DNA of 64,000 bases from the NCBI GenBank assembly GCA_016648135.1, contig JADDOH010002614.1, positions 62,001-126,000 on the forward strand. Reading direction: 5' to 3'. Shown here piece after piece: positions 21,840 through 33,485 of the stretch. Below the pieces are notes generated by a model. It made no database searches, was not told where the DNA came from, and worked only from the letters and a program-made list of their open reading frames with translations. Source of the DNA: Agrypnia vestita (taxonomy: Eukaryota; Arthropoda; Insecta; Trichoptera; Phryganeidae). Numbering within the stretch: the first letter of the stretch is position 1; each line of letters starts with the position of its first letter. Both the position numbers and the translations under genes were made by a program.

Positions 21840-22220
21840 CTTCAGCCGCACGCAATCCGCTTTACACTGGGAAACCATCCCGGTGAAAATTGAAAAATAA
21901 AACCCGCGGCCCGGGCGCCGGCGGGGGGCGGGGCGGGCAGGGGCAGCCGACGACATTTTACATCGTCTGAGAGCACTTTTACCAGGAGCGGGTGGGGGAG
22001 GCGTGAGTTATGATGGAGTGGCGTTGACAGATAAGCGGTGTTCTCCTCTGCCGGGTTATTTCTGAAACAGCGAACACCTCGCCAATATGGCCGCCCGGAG
22101 ATATTGCCCGCGTCCCCGGCGGGCCCGCTTCCCCGATCGGTGGGACGCGGTAAAGACACACTGGCGCCGTTTAGGGCCAATAAGCACCGCGTTTCTAATT
22201 TTTAACGGGCTACCGACGCC
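21840..22220. other. GC-rich, CpG-rich island
   Basis: Densest at 21,900-21,950 and 22,080-22,160. It includes GCCAATATGGCCGCCCGGAG (22,080). Overlapping ORFs on both strands lack domains. A candidate promoter or conserved element; not repeated in the window. Confidence 0.5.
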
Positions 22221-22559
22221 TTACACCCATTTGGCTCTACAGAATCACGTACCATCGGATCGTTACCGCCATCTTCTTAAGGATTCGCAATCCAAAGATT
22301 CCACATGGATTATACTTTATATTACAACGCTTTGAGTTATTTTTCTCACTATGATATCGAAAAGAGCAGTCCCTCTCATCATTGGGTAAAATTAAATAGG
22401 AACCTAAATTCAGAAAAGAGATTGTAACAGTAAATACACATTTGTTAAACAACAAGAAACCTGAATACGAGAATAAAAGAACATCTCCGTTTTTTTTTAT
22501 AAATAATAACTTCTCAGAATTCATCAACCACATAATTATCACTAATAATTCTTTCGAAT

Positions 22560-22805
22560 GAAAAAAAATTTTTTTTTTCAAATGATTGAGCAACATTGTA
22601 AATTGACAATTTAAAAATATTTTTTGTATTATTTGTATGTATCTAATTATATTATTTGATTAATTATACCTACATGTTTCGGTAAAACCTTTCCATCGTC
22701 AGGGTACTATATATAAAATAACACGCTAACGATGGAAAGGTTTTTCCGAAACATGTAGTTGTAATTAATCAAATAATATAAGTAAATACGTACAAATAAA
22801 ACAAT
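22560..22805. repeat. Foldback PLE-like element, family P-A
   Basis: Two inverted arms around 22,705. Left arm, minus strand: CTGACGA, T, GGAAAGGTTTTACC, GAAACATGTAGG. Right arm, plus strand: CTAACGA, T, GGAAA-GGTT-TTTCC, GAAACATGTAG. Both continue into TAATTAATCAAATAATA. The outer end has TTTTTTCAAATGATTGAGCA, shared with 27,160, 27,878 and 59,828. Confidence 0.7.
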
Positions 22806-23884
22806 CAATATTTTTTTTATATATTTATGTATTATAAGTGTGTGAGACGTAGTGCCATATAACACTAATTACACGAAGTGATTAAATATGTTGATCAAGT
22901 GCCCATTTCAATTCAAAGAAAGAAATTTTAAAATACTTGTTAAAATAAATATTGTTTTGAGTTTGTCCCATCTAAGTCTAGGGCGACCTATCAAGACGTA
23001 ACGAGTCGTGTCCAAACCACCTTCATTGAAATCTTTGTGTCGGTAAAAGTTACGTTTCCTTTCCAAGGGTGCGATCTTACGTCGTTTCTTCTCACTCAAT
23101 TTAATAATGACACTCCCGCTTCTCCCCTTAGGTTACGTATTTCGGCAGCCTAGATTTTGTCCAGGCACTGGTAATCAAAGTTAAATTAATCGGAAATAGA
23201 CAAGGAGGAAGAGGAAGCGGATCGTGACGTTAATGCCAAAATCAAAATATCTTTACACGAATATTATACCACAAAGCATGTGTCCACATTGTATTAGCAA
23301 AAACAGAAAATGCATAACATAATTTATATGTAAATATTACTATATGACGCCAACTAAGAAATCTGCTGTCAATTTCAGTTACAGAGAAACAAAAAATTCT
23401 GAATATCCATAAAGATATTTAATATTTGTGACGCAATGTGTTTTTTTTTTCACAAAAAAACAACCCTTTATTAAGCTATCAGCCATCAAAATAAATGAAC
23501 AAAAGTACCTTAAGCGGATAGCAGTCCTTTGAAATAATACGTCAGTAAAAATCCTTTGTCCCATTGTTTAAACGGACGCAATTTCTCTAAACCATACATT
23601 TCAAAATATTTCCTACCCCAGATAAATAATCCTGAAAACTAAATACGGGTATCCGCTGAGCGTGATATTTAAGTATAAACGTTTTTATACAAATACAAAG
23701 ATTTTTTTATAAATATTCTAAACATCAAATATAATGAAATGATTTTTTAATGAGAGAGTAACATAGTATTCTACACAGTATACTACATAGGTACAAAATA
23801 CATAAAAATAAATACATTACCTATATGAAACTCATCCCCATTTCCCAATTTCAAATATGTTTAGCATGCTCTGGCAATTTTTAT
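22806..23884. other. AT-rich DNA, nothing recognised
   Basis: No coding or repeat signal seen. Confidence 0.4.
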
Positions 23885-23992
23885 TGTATCAATGCAATTT
23901 TGTGCGAATTGGCATACCAGTGGCGATTAGATGCGTACAGTGCAAGTGGCGAACAAGCAAACAAAACAAAATTTGTAACTATTATTGATACA
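23885..23992 (+). repeat. MITE-like repeat M1, 108 bp with inverted ends
   Basis: Starts TGTATCAAT and ends ATTGATACA, perfect 9-bp inverted ends, with AATTTTGT and ACAAAATT further in. The inner GCAAGTGGCGAACAAGCAA is shared, inverted, with 9,585-9,605. No target duplication is obvious. Confidence 0.6.
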
Positions 23993-25865
23993 GAGTAACA
24001 AGAAAATTGCAAATTCAATGATTAGTGTAGCGGTTATTACGCTTTAGAGAATTATCATAAAAAAGAATTGATATTATGTTTTCCAGGGGGTTCATATTAT
24101 TGTCAAGAAAATGAATTTGTGAAGAAGTGCCTTTTTGGTGATGTGAGTTATCTGCAAGAATATTATCATCAATTTTATGAGTGTCACAATTCATATTGCC
24201 ATGGGACATGGTTATGGGAGGCAAATTAAACACTAAAAAAATTTAGCCTCTTTTTATTATGCTAAAAGTCACTTGAAATGAGTTAAATCGAAACTCTGTT
24301 ATTAAATTTATAGTAACTTAATGTTTCTAGGATATTCTACACACTATATTGTTGCACTATTTCAAAATTTACACAAAATACTCTAGTCGCAACTGATTCT
24401 AATGCGTCATCACTTTCTCGAATATTCTGTTCAATTTTCGCATGTAAAAAAACTTCTCGTCCGCCGGAGGGTCCTTCCTTTATTTGCTATCATTGGAATA
24501 TACAACGCGATGACCACACTATTCACGCTCCGTAGCTAATATCGCTCTGATTAAACGTTATCAGACTGAATTGCGTATCGCGGTTCTCTTTGTATTAATA
24601 CCTGACCCGCATTGACTCCCAATGTTAGTGTAAATTGTGTAGAGTGATGCAAAATCATCGATTATGTGCAGTTCTTTCTAATTGTACCATCTCGCGACAA
24701 TATTTCATACACGGAGAATCTTATAATGGGTGAAAAATAATCAACGTTATAAGGATTCACGTTATTCGCTTAATAAGTAGAGAAAACTATTTTTCACATA
24801 TATCTAAAGTGGTTTACTGTAAAATATGAAAGTTTGGGAAACACAAAATAATCCGCTCCGCGCCGAATGAAGTATGGTCCTGGTTTACACCGTCGAGGTC
24901 CTGAAGATTTTATCCCAAAGTGTTTTTCTAGACAATGATTTTTTTCCTTGGGACTAAGTCGGCCCAGTGAAGTCGGCAATCGAAGTGCGATAGTATAAAC
25001 TTTTGTTATAAATTGACTTCGCAGTAGACACTCTGTCACCGGAAAAAGCTTTGCGTTCAAAATATTCTTCAGATTTGCTTAAATAATAGAAAAGTTTTAG
25101 CGACATATACCATTATATTATATTTTGTCATCCGAATTAATTATAAAATAATAACTGGAATTTTAGTTTATAGAGAAGGTACCAGCAATGAATTTTAATC
25201 ATACCGAGACAGATTAATTCACTTTTACTATGATGTACAATTACGAAATTAAAATAAGAGCCCCATTAGAATCATCTCAATACGCAGTATATTTTTTGCA
25301 AATATCGTATAGGTACTTCTCTCCATTACCGCGACTCATAAAAACAAAGCAACATAGACGTATTTTAAAATGATAAATCAAAATTAGAAAATAACATTTT
25401 ATTGCAATTGATAATATTATCAATGAAGTAACAGACAAACCAACTTCCTTGTACGATTACACCATTTAAAATAATAATGTAACATAATAATATGATAATA
25501 TTTAGATGACATTATTTTATACCATTATTCACAATATAAGGGCATGTCATGCTTGTATTTATGCTGAACTAAAAAACTCAAATAAAAATATAATAAATAA
25601 TAAAAAATTTATTGATAAATCAATTATTTAGAATTAGTCATCCATAATATCTTTTATGAATAATTGAATGAGAAAACAAGTTATATTCCACAATATTTTA
25701 TTTTTTATAAAAATACAATAAATTATATTTATATTATTTTCGATTGTTGATGCCATGCACAAAGCAAAATGCTGAAATCAATTTGTCAATACGTTTTTCA
25801 GAAAAATAACAGGCAAGACCACGTAATAGAATGAGAAACACACAATTAAAAAAAAGTGTGATATC
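23993..25865. other. Intergenic DNA, no gene seen
   Basis: 24,300-24,640 is less AT-rich and, on the minus strand, resembles an old LTR in general make-up, but I could not align it with family L. The 88-codon ORF at 24,794-25,060 (minus) has no motif I recognise. Confidence 0.3.
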
Positions 25866-26102
25866 TAAGATGTTGTCAGATGGGATTGAGAAAGGAGAAG
25901 GTATTGTAGAGACCATGTGAAAAGAATGCTCTCCCAAAGACTACTGCACCTCGCCATACATGGGAAACCAGAGAGAAGAAGTATGCCTGGAAGAACCCCC
26001 AAAAGAAGGAAAGTCAGCTGGGAGTCTACAACACAAAAGCCGGCAAACTCTACAAAAACAGGCCCTGGTGACCTACAGCCAGTATAAGAAGACGATGAAG
26101 TT
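25866..26102 (+). mobile_element. LINE R4 reverse transcriptase C-terminus
   Basis: Reads KDVVRWD, one stop, ERRRYCRDHVKRM (25,890-25,932), then RLLHLAIHGKPERRSMPGRT and PKRRKVSWES (to 26,020). It ends ATAAGAAGACGATGAAG. The DVVRW..RRR..RDH..RM block is shared with 46,978-47,060. Confidence 0.8.
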
Positions 26103-27035
26103 AGCCAATAATTTAAATAACTTACATTAACATCAAGTACTTTATGGTATCCTTATATCAGTAAAATGTTACGATTTCACCATGAAAAATTCATTCTTTT
26201 TTCACCTGTATTTTAGAATAGTTATTAAAACTTATTAAGTATTAAATTTTTTAAACAAATAAACTAAATGTCTACATAATGTTAAGAAAACAACTTTTAC
26301 TATTTTATATATAAAATTTAGTTTCTTGATCTTTGTCAAATATCGGCATCTATAAAATCTATAAAAGGCATATTTTTACATTCGAATAAGACATGTGAAA
26401 GTACTCACCTTAGATAACTTTCTCAGTTTACATCTACCCTCTCAATCTTGACCCATTCATATTTTTACTTTCAATACTATTTTCTTGTTACGTTCGTTCG
26501 TTCCTTTATATCAACTGCCTTATCGTAAGACACCACGCTACATTTTTTATTCCTTGCCAGTTTTCTATTGCGCTTTTCATTCTATTATTCATTTTATTAT
26601 TTACTTATTTTTCTACTGATATCTCTCTTTTTTTAAATTATTATTTAGTTTAATTTATTATTAAAATTGAATAAAACAATCTCTTATTATTAGTGGAATA
26701 TCTGATTTGTATCATTGAGATTACAAAATTCATGTGTATACAAATATATTATTAAATTGGGTGAAAGACACACTTAACGATCTAATCACTACACGAGTTC
26801 AATTAAAATATACATTTTACTACTCAAGTTTTGAGAGTATTATAATATCTCATCGATCGGTGAAGTACTTAACACATAAATTATATTGAGATTTAATCAC
26901 CATACATATAAAACATCCAACCATATACTGATTATTCGTTATTATGTTGTAATCAAGAACTTCAGCAATAATTTTTAAAAATAATTTAGAAAAACAAAAG
27001 ACATTATTCATTTTGATATTTTTACATTATTTATA
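26103..27035. other. AT-rich DNA with a family F fragment
   Basis: 26,745-26,830 shares ATTAAATTGGGTGAAAGACA and CATTTTACTACTCAAGTTTT with the foldback at 19,250-19,440. Nothing else is recognised. Confidence 0.35.
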
Positions 27036-27182
27036 AAACATTTTGATGATGTAAAGGTTTTTTCGAAACATGTAAGTGTAATAAATAAAATATAAGTTGA
27101 TGCATACAAATAATAAAATTAATTTTAATAATGTCAATCTACAAAGTTACTCAACCAATGAATGAATTGAAAAAAAAGTAAT
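27036..27182 (+). repeat. PLE-like fragment, family P-A
   Basis: TTGATGA, T, GTAAAGGTTTTTTC (weak hairpin), GAAACATGTAAGTGTAATAA, then the family end CTACAAAGTTACTCAACCAA and a poly-A run. Confidence 0.6.
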
Positions 27183-27599
27183 TAATGTGATGTATTTATT
27201 TAATTTTTAATTAAATGAGTTCCAAGGTTTATGTTATAAAATTCTATGTTGCTCTTAGTTATCAAAATTTCCCGTTTTCTGTAAGTGATTTACTGAATTA
27301 TCTTGAATGTGGCTCTAATTATTTTTGTTATTTTTAGAACGTTGATTTGTTTACTTATTTAAATTTGTTCGAATAAATTTATTCTTAATAATGATGTTTA
27401 TTTTTATATAAATAAAATTGAATTTATTTTAAATTTTGTTAAAAGTAAACACGGAGTTTTACAAATAAAACACCAAAGTCATAAATAGTATTGAATTATT
27501 CTTTAACATAATCATTCTTGGAAGATGTTTTCTCAGACATTTTTTTTTCACAGATAATCGTTTGGAAAATAATATTTTTAAAGGGATCCACAAGATTCC

Positions 27600-27830
27600 A
27601 CAAAAGGATCCACAAAAAAACGACCTGCAGGGCACTCAAAGTCAACGTCGTGTAAACGAAATTGTCAAAAAAATAAAAAAAGAGTAGGTACTGAAACTGA
27701 CATGGAAATGATTGGCGGAGGTCTTAACCTTAACAGGTCATGTAGAGACCTTCACAGTGCAGACAGTGAATTAACAATGGCTGAAGCCGATGAAGTCACC
27801 GAAATCTGAAATTAAAATCTGAAAACTGAT
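27600..27830 (+). other. Possible decayed coding sequence, unassigned
   Basis: Reads NDLQGTQSQRRVNEIVKKIK (27,612-27,675); after a one-base frame change TDMEMIGGGLNLNRSC and RDLHSADSELTMAEADEV follow to a stop at 27,808. Composition is more coding-like than its flanks. It lies directly upstream of a P-A element. No family recognised. Confidence 0.3.
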
Positions 27831-27869
27831 GACATATTGTGAAAATGAGAAGATCATAATAGTGTGAAA

Positions 27870-28022
27870 TATTAATCTATTTTTTTCAATTGGTTGAGTA
27901 ACTTTGTAGATTGACATTTAAAAAAACAAAACACCCTGAAGATGGAAAGGTTTTTCCGAAATATGTTGGTGTAATTAATAAATAATAATAATAATAATAA
28001 TAAACAAACAAATAATAAAATC
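27870..28022 (+). repeat. PLE-like element, family P-A, with hammerhead-like motif
   Basis: Starts TTTTTTCAATTGGTTGAGTA (27,878), then ends in CTGAAGA, T, GGAAA-GGTT-TTTCC (five perfect pairs), GAAATATGTTGGTGTAATTA, and an (ATA)n/AAAC tail. Confidence 0.65.
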
Positions 28023-28075
28023 ATATTTTTTAATTCATAGATTCAAGATTCATCTGTAGGCAGCAATTAAATAGT

Positions 28076-28208
28076 TTCCTTACCATCATGCTATTTTACT
28101 TCAGAAGTAGGCAGAGAAGGTAAAATCCATACTCTTCTGTCCTGGCGTACCGTATTTGACTTATCAACTTTCATACATCTTCTCATACACTTTTTTTTGT
28201 TGTTGAAG
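28076..28208 (-). mobile_element. LINE R1 3' end
   Basis: The minus strand carries the R1 end: GAAGATGTATGAAAGTTGAT, CGCCAGGACAGAAGAGTATG, then TCTGCCTACTTCTGAAG. Closely follows the pattern at 47,250-47,350. Confidence 0.65.
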
Positions 28209-29168
28209 CTTTTCAGAGCTTCTTTATACATGTATATGATTGATCGTATCTTTATGTACTCAAAAAATGGCGACTACAGTGAGATTTTTTTAAATGTAGA
28301 TAGGTAAATTATTAAATCAATTGGATTATTCGAAAAAGTATATTTTATTGTCTTTTTTTTCATCCCAAGTGAATTTCTGTGTATAATTTAATATACATTT
28401 TATTTTGTTACAAATATCTAAGAACACTAAATAAGTACTTAAAGAATAATAAATAATTGAAAAATAATTATTTTATTTGGTCATCCAACAGGGAAACATA
28501 ATTGCTTGGTAGAACAAAATACAGAAAAAAATTTAAATGTCTCCCACAATTAAAGTATGACACAGATATACATAATTATAGACAAGTCAATTTGATATGA
28601 ATGATGAATCAAACAATGTTACAGTTTCCTTTATGTGATTGTTCCTAATTTAACTTTATAAACATAAAAGGATTCGAAATGTATATAATTCATCAATTCA
28701 TGGTCAGGGAGGGGGGCGAGTTTCTAGTATCTGCCTCACCATATGACGATACTTTTCATATTATCATTAAAATATCTATTGTACTCAAAAGGTTATTATA
28801 ATCTGAGCAATATGCGTGGGATGAGAGAGGATTTCCTATTATTGGTATGATAAGTTGGAAAAGAGATACTTCTGTCTGGTAGATCGGAGTGGGACGTGGA
28901 AAGGTAGCAAGCTGGTGATTTAAGGAGAATCAATAAGGTTACGAATTATTTAGAAAAGGAAGAATTGATCTGATAATACTCACCCGTTTTCAAGAATGTC
29001 TAGTATATGAAATTGTGTTGAGTCCAAATAGCTAAAATTCGAATTAAATTTGTGGTTTATATGCTTAAGAAATCTTTTTTGAACGTTTTCGATACTATTT
29101 ATGTTAAATTTATTTGTGAGTGACCATATTGTCGAATAAAATTCTAGGTGAGGTCAAATATAGGTTAT

Positions 29169-29202
29169 GTATAGTCTCCTAAATATATTTAGGAGACTAT
29201 AC
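29169..29202. repeat. Perfect 34-bp palindrome inside the RT relic
   Basis: GTATAGTCTCCTAAATA is followed at once by its reverse complement. The palindrome reads through the RT frame as part of LLNIFRRLYI. Confidence 0.85.
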
Positions 29203-29205
29203 TTA

Positions 29206-29335
29206 AAGTGAGAGACAGCTGAAGTGCAGCGTACACGACACCGGAAGTACCCTGAGTTTGAATTGTAGAAGTAAGGTGAGTCCGATTCTTCTCCGACTGA
29301 GCAAAACTGGTGGCGACGAGGAGTTCTGTTGGGAG
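29206..29335 (+). other. Foreign insert in the RT relic, LTR-end-like
   Basis: About 120-130 bp not expected between GFIMHLGQ and SLLNIF of the RT. It contains AACTGGTGGCGACGAGGAG (29,304-29,322): TGG followed by bases that would pair with a tRNA 3' end, as in an LTR-element primer-binding site, preceded by GAGCA. Next to it GTTCTGTT and AACAGAAC form an 8-bp hairpin. Confidence 0.3.
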
Positions 29336-29821
29336 CAACAGAACTTCACGTCGTAGATTGGCCGAGATGCATTATGAAGCCGGATATTTTATATGCTTTA
29401 CCGACAACTGCATCAATGCGCCGTTTGAAAGTCGTTTTAGAGTCTAGCAATAATCCTATGTCCCGTATCTCTTCCGATATCATTACCAATAGTATACTTA
29501 TTCATATACAATACAATTTATTTTGCGGGTGAAGGAAATTTTATAATATTTAGTGACATTTAGTATCAACCTATACACTTCACAGTAACCCGACAATCTC
29601 TTGAGATCCTCTTGATTTTTTGACAGTTTCGGATTTTACTGGCATATAAATTTTCATACCATCAGCGTTTGACAACAATTTACAATTTATAAAACATTTA
29701 TGAATATCAAAAATATTAATATTAAAAGGCAAGATGTGAGCCTTGTGGAACACCCGAGGGAACAATCTTATTTTCTAATTTAAAACCCTCGATACAGTTT
29801 GTAATCTCTTGTCTAGGTAAG

Positions 29822-30154
29822 AAATAAGCCAGCATATTTTGAGTTTGTTCAAATCTTTCAGAACAGTACTGAATTTCATGTCCATAGACATGGAAAGACA
29901 GGACAATGCATACATGAAGTGTGGCGTGTAATTCAAATATATACAACTTCCAAAAATTAGTAGGCATGGTATATTCTATCATGGGTGGAAATGGCGAATG
30001 TTACATTGTGTAAAGTGATCACTTAAACCAACCATACTATAGGTCATACGTCCTATGTACACCCAAAAGACTTCTATACCTACTTTCCCATAAAAAAACT
30101 ACAGTTTCTTCTCTGTGAGACATCTATAATATACATTAATTAATAAATATGCCA
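29822..30154 (+). repeat. Repeat family H, copy C, nested in the Jockey-like relic
   Basis: Insert 29,832-30,144, flanked by AAATAAGCCA (29,822-29,831) and AAATATGCCA (30,145-30,154), a 10-bp target duplication with one mismatch. Starts GCATATTTTGAGTTTGTTC and has the family core AAGTGATCACTTAAACCAAC, with CATCTATAATATACATTAAT near the end. Taking out the insert and one duplicate makes the RT frame continuous across the join (GDLLRW to ISYLDKR). Confidence 0.85.
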
Positions 30155-30250
30155 TCTGAGAAGATCTCCGTGAATCCCCAGAAGTTTTAATTTATGCAAA
30201 AGGATGCCATTAAATTATATTGTCAATATTTGAGAAGGTTAAAAAAACTC

Positions 30251-32223
30251 TAAAACCTTTCATTTGTATATGTATACAATATAAAAATTGATGCTATCAA
30301 TATATGTTAAAAATCGATGAATCAACCAAATTAGACGTCATTCAAAGCCTTTATACCGAGGTCGCATTTAATTCTTTTTCCGCTCATACATCGCATCAAA
30401 TTATGAAAATGTAATTTTGATTGTCATCCCCGTTGAAAAGGCGACAGACATAAATAAATTAGTCCATAAAAATTACATTACGAAAGGGACGATTGTCGAG
30501 GAAATATTAATTAAAGGGCTGTAAATGTCGATTTCAAGTAATCAATCAGCGACTAAAATAATTGTTGTTTGTTAGTAATAATATGAAAACGTCAATTGGA
30601 AATACTTCTTTAATTGGTTCCCACGTATTCATGTAACAAAAATATATAAATTACATATTATTGTAATCAGCTTTTACTTTGTGTTTATTCATTGTTAATT
30701 AAACACAAAAATTCTCTTGGTTAAAACCACTATAATATTTTTGTTAACACGAGCCGGTTGCAGAACTTAACTAAAATCTACACATTATAAATATTCGTAC
30801 CTGCCATATATACGTTTCTTATCAATATTTTTTTAATTGTCGCTTTAGAGTTTTTTTTAATTATTCATATTCTTAAAAACTATTTCACTTATAATGTGAA
30901 TTGCTTAATTGGGGACTTGACATAATCATTTCTTGTATTTAATATATGTATTATCGAAATATCTGTATGGCTGTATGTCTTTTTGATTAAAGTAAAAAAA
31001 AACTAGTGTCAGATTTTAAAGTAAGTGTGTCTGGCTGTGGAATTGTGTAAAAAATTAGAGTGGTATTATTAATGTTTTTAATATTTAAACAGTTAAATTT
31101 ATGGTCAGGCATTGTAACAAAATGTTAGTTTTGTTTATTAACTTCCCGTCTTTTATTGCATGTTAGTGTTCGATTAAATTAACATGCATGTGAAGAATAT
31201 TTTGATAAGGTGTACGTGTATGAATAATACTATGATTGTGATGTGCAGTAGTATTTAATTTCTAGTGTTGTGGTTATCCTGAAAAAAAGACTAAACATCT
31301 CAATAAGAAGTTATATACAACAAAACTAAAATTGTGTTAAACTGGTTGGCGTTCCTAAAAATATTGTGGTTTAAACTAAGCAATTTGTATTTCATTTAAT
31401 GTATACCTATATTATAATTTTATTACATACACTGAAGAAAATTAAATATTTATTTATAAAAAAAATTAATAATATTATTTATATTTGAAATGGTTTAAAA
31501 AGTATTTATTTTATGTTCATTCTGTTATATGTGTGTTTCATAAAAATTTATGCTATCAATATCGGCTTATTTTTTCAATACCTAATCTTAAAAAACTAAC
31601 ACTACGTGTTAAGCCTTGTTATGCATGTTATAAAAGTTAGAACGATATCTGATTTACAGATACTGCTTAGAAATATATTTTTATTACAAGCAAAACAAAT
31701 TAAAAAATAGAATTCATTAAATATCTCTGACGGATTATATCTCGATTCTTTTTAATACCTCTCAAAAAAGACCAGTTATGTAAATATGGTGGATTTTTAA
31801 TAAAAATGAGTTGAATAGGTATACTCCAGTTTCTATTTTTAAATCGTAAAAAATGATAAAATATTAATTTGATGGACTGATAAAACGTGTGTATCCAGAT
31901 GTCAAAGTTTGTCGATAATAGAGTAAATATACTTTCCCTTTCCTATTTTGATTATACACGACTGCTAAAAATACCAATATAAGTCTGTACATAAAATATT
32001 CAAATGGTTTTAATAATTTATGCTTAGCAGGAAGTCAAATAAAGACCAAACCAAAACGTTAAATAGGTGACGAAAAATATAAAGGCTACTACTTTAGTTA
32101 ATAAGGGAAGCTTTTTTTAGAAGTACAGAACTTTAAAACATAATAAAACACATAAAAATCGTAGCAATTGTAGTATTGGATTTATTGGTAAGATAATTTT
32201 ATGCCATTATTAGTTATTTTAAG
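30251..32223. other. AT-rich DNA, no gene or repeat recognised
   Basis: 30,340-30,580 is slightly less AT-rich, with several TAAT/ATTA words and few homopolymers, so it could be conserved regulatory DNA. The rest shows nothing. Confidence 0.35.
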
Positions 32224-32615
32224 AATATTTTGAGTTTGTCCAAATTTTTCAGAACACAGTTTAGGATATATTATAAATGTCTCATAGAGACGAAATTGTA
32301 TATTTTATGGGAATGTAGGCATGGAAATCTTTGGGTGTTCATATGGCTTACAACCTACGTACGGCTGGCTTAAGTGATCACTTTACACAATGTAACGTTC
32401 ATCACATCCAACCATGATAGAAAACCACATGTATCAATTTTTTTGGAAGTTGTATATATATTTAAATTTTACAAACTATTTCATATGTGCGTTCTTATTA
32501 TCCTTAGCGCGACCAAAGTTCCATATATCCAAAGTTATCCCTTAATTAACCATAGATGTCACTAATGAGATATCTATTTTTGATTGGAATTTTTTAGCAA
32601 CATTAATGAGAACAC
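32224..32615 (-). repeat. Repeat family H, copy D, body inverted
   Basis: Begins AGAATATTTTGAGTTTGTCC as the other copies do, on the plus strand, but the body (32,260-32,600) is the reverse complement of copies A-C: CTTAAGTGATCACTTTACAC, CCATGATAGAA, TTGGAAGTTGTATATAT. At the far end ATAGATGTCACTAATGAGAT matches the reverse complement of 10,158-10,172 in copy A. Confidence 0.7.
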
Positions 32616-33485
32616 AACAGGGATTTTTTCTGTGAATTAATAAATTATTTGTTATGTGTGCATACAAGATTTAATGGCCGCATATATTGTCGGAATCTGT
32701 GCTATCTGATAAGCTTATATTGTTCCAGTACTTTTGAATTAATGATACAATCAGCTCTCTGCGAATTGTTATAACTAAAAAAATATATCACATCTTTGAT
32801 ATTATTATTTTATACTTTTTATTTATTTCAAAACATTTATAAGATTGTTAAATGTTATCTATATTTAAAACTTGTTTTGTCTTTTAAACATTAGATTAAT
32901 GTTTAAAAGACTTGTCAAATGTCTTTTTACGGTGGAGTGTGTAAAAGAAAATTCACGTTCATAACTTTGCAAAGTTCACAAATCGAACGATATTCAGTCA
33001 AATGAAACAAACAATATTATTTTTAAGATCTTTTTGAAATTGACGAACTGAAAATGGCAAGAATAAGCTTTATCTTTCAGTTTCTGTCAGGTGAACTTCG
33101 CAGTATCCTACTCAATACAAGATTACGCCCGTAATAAAACACTTTGATATTGGCCCACTGTCACGCGACATCTTTATTTCATCACTTACGAGACACGTCG
33201 CTTCGTCACTTACTCGATGATAATAAATAATTGATAGCGTTTTTTTTGTTAGAATTGTCAGTATATTCATTTATTTGAAAGAAATCAGACAGCCGTCGAC
33301 TTAATCAATTTCAATCAAGGAAATAATAAAAAATTCCTACAATAAATTTAGAACAACGAATGCCACGCACATTATCATTCAATTCCACGTTGTCTACGAT
33401 ACAAGTATTCTTTTTGCGGCTAGATTTTACTGAAACAAGTATACTAAAAAAAAACTTTATATATATATATATACATATATATATA
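32616..33485. other. Intergenic DNA, nothing recognised
   Basis: 32,930-33,240 is moderately GC-rich. An (AT)n run occupies about 33,460-33,485. Confidence 0.4.

Larger units (their letters stand above)
28690..30250 (-). mobile_element. Jockey-like LINE reverse transcriptase relic, split by a nested element
   Basis: Minus strand, in protein order: NLMASFCIN-type remnant, then LLGIHGDLLRW (30,155-30,190); family H insertion 29,832-30,144; ISYLDKR, then ENKIVPSGVPQGSHL, the RT QGS motif (29,735-29,790); LLSNADGMKIYMPVKSETV, the YxDD-region motif with A/T and G changes that abolish it (29,610-29,680); EEIRDIGLLLDSKTTFKRRI and DAVVGKAYKISGFIMHLGQ (29,345-29,445); a foreign piece of roughly 120 bp; SLLNIFRRLYITYI (29,165-29,205); PHLEFYSTIWSLTNK and IENVQKRFLKHI (29,060-29,155); then a decayed tail to about 28,780 and a 3' untranslated end. 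Frame changes and stops make it dead. The 3' end AATATGAAAAG...GGCAGATACTAGAAACT matches 53,350-53,395. Confidence 0.85.

Noticed and set aside
21842..22335. 112-codon and other ORFs in the third GC-rich island
   Set aside because: Same composition effect on both strands.
24300..24640. Fourth family L LTR
   Set aside because: Similar texture and a few shared short words, but I could not line up the ends or the TATA region.
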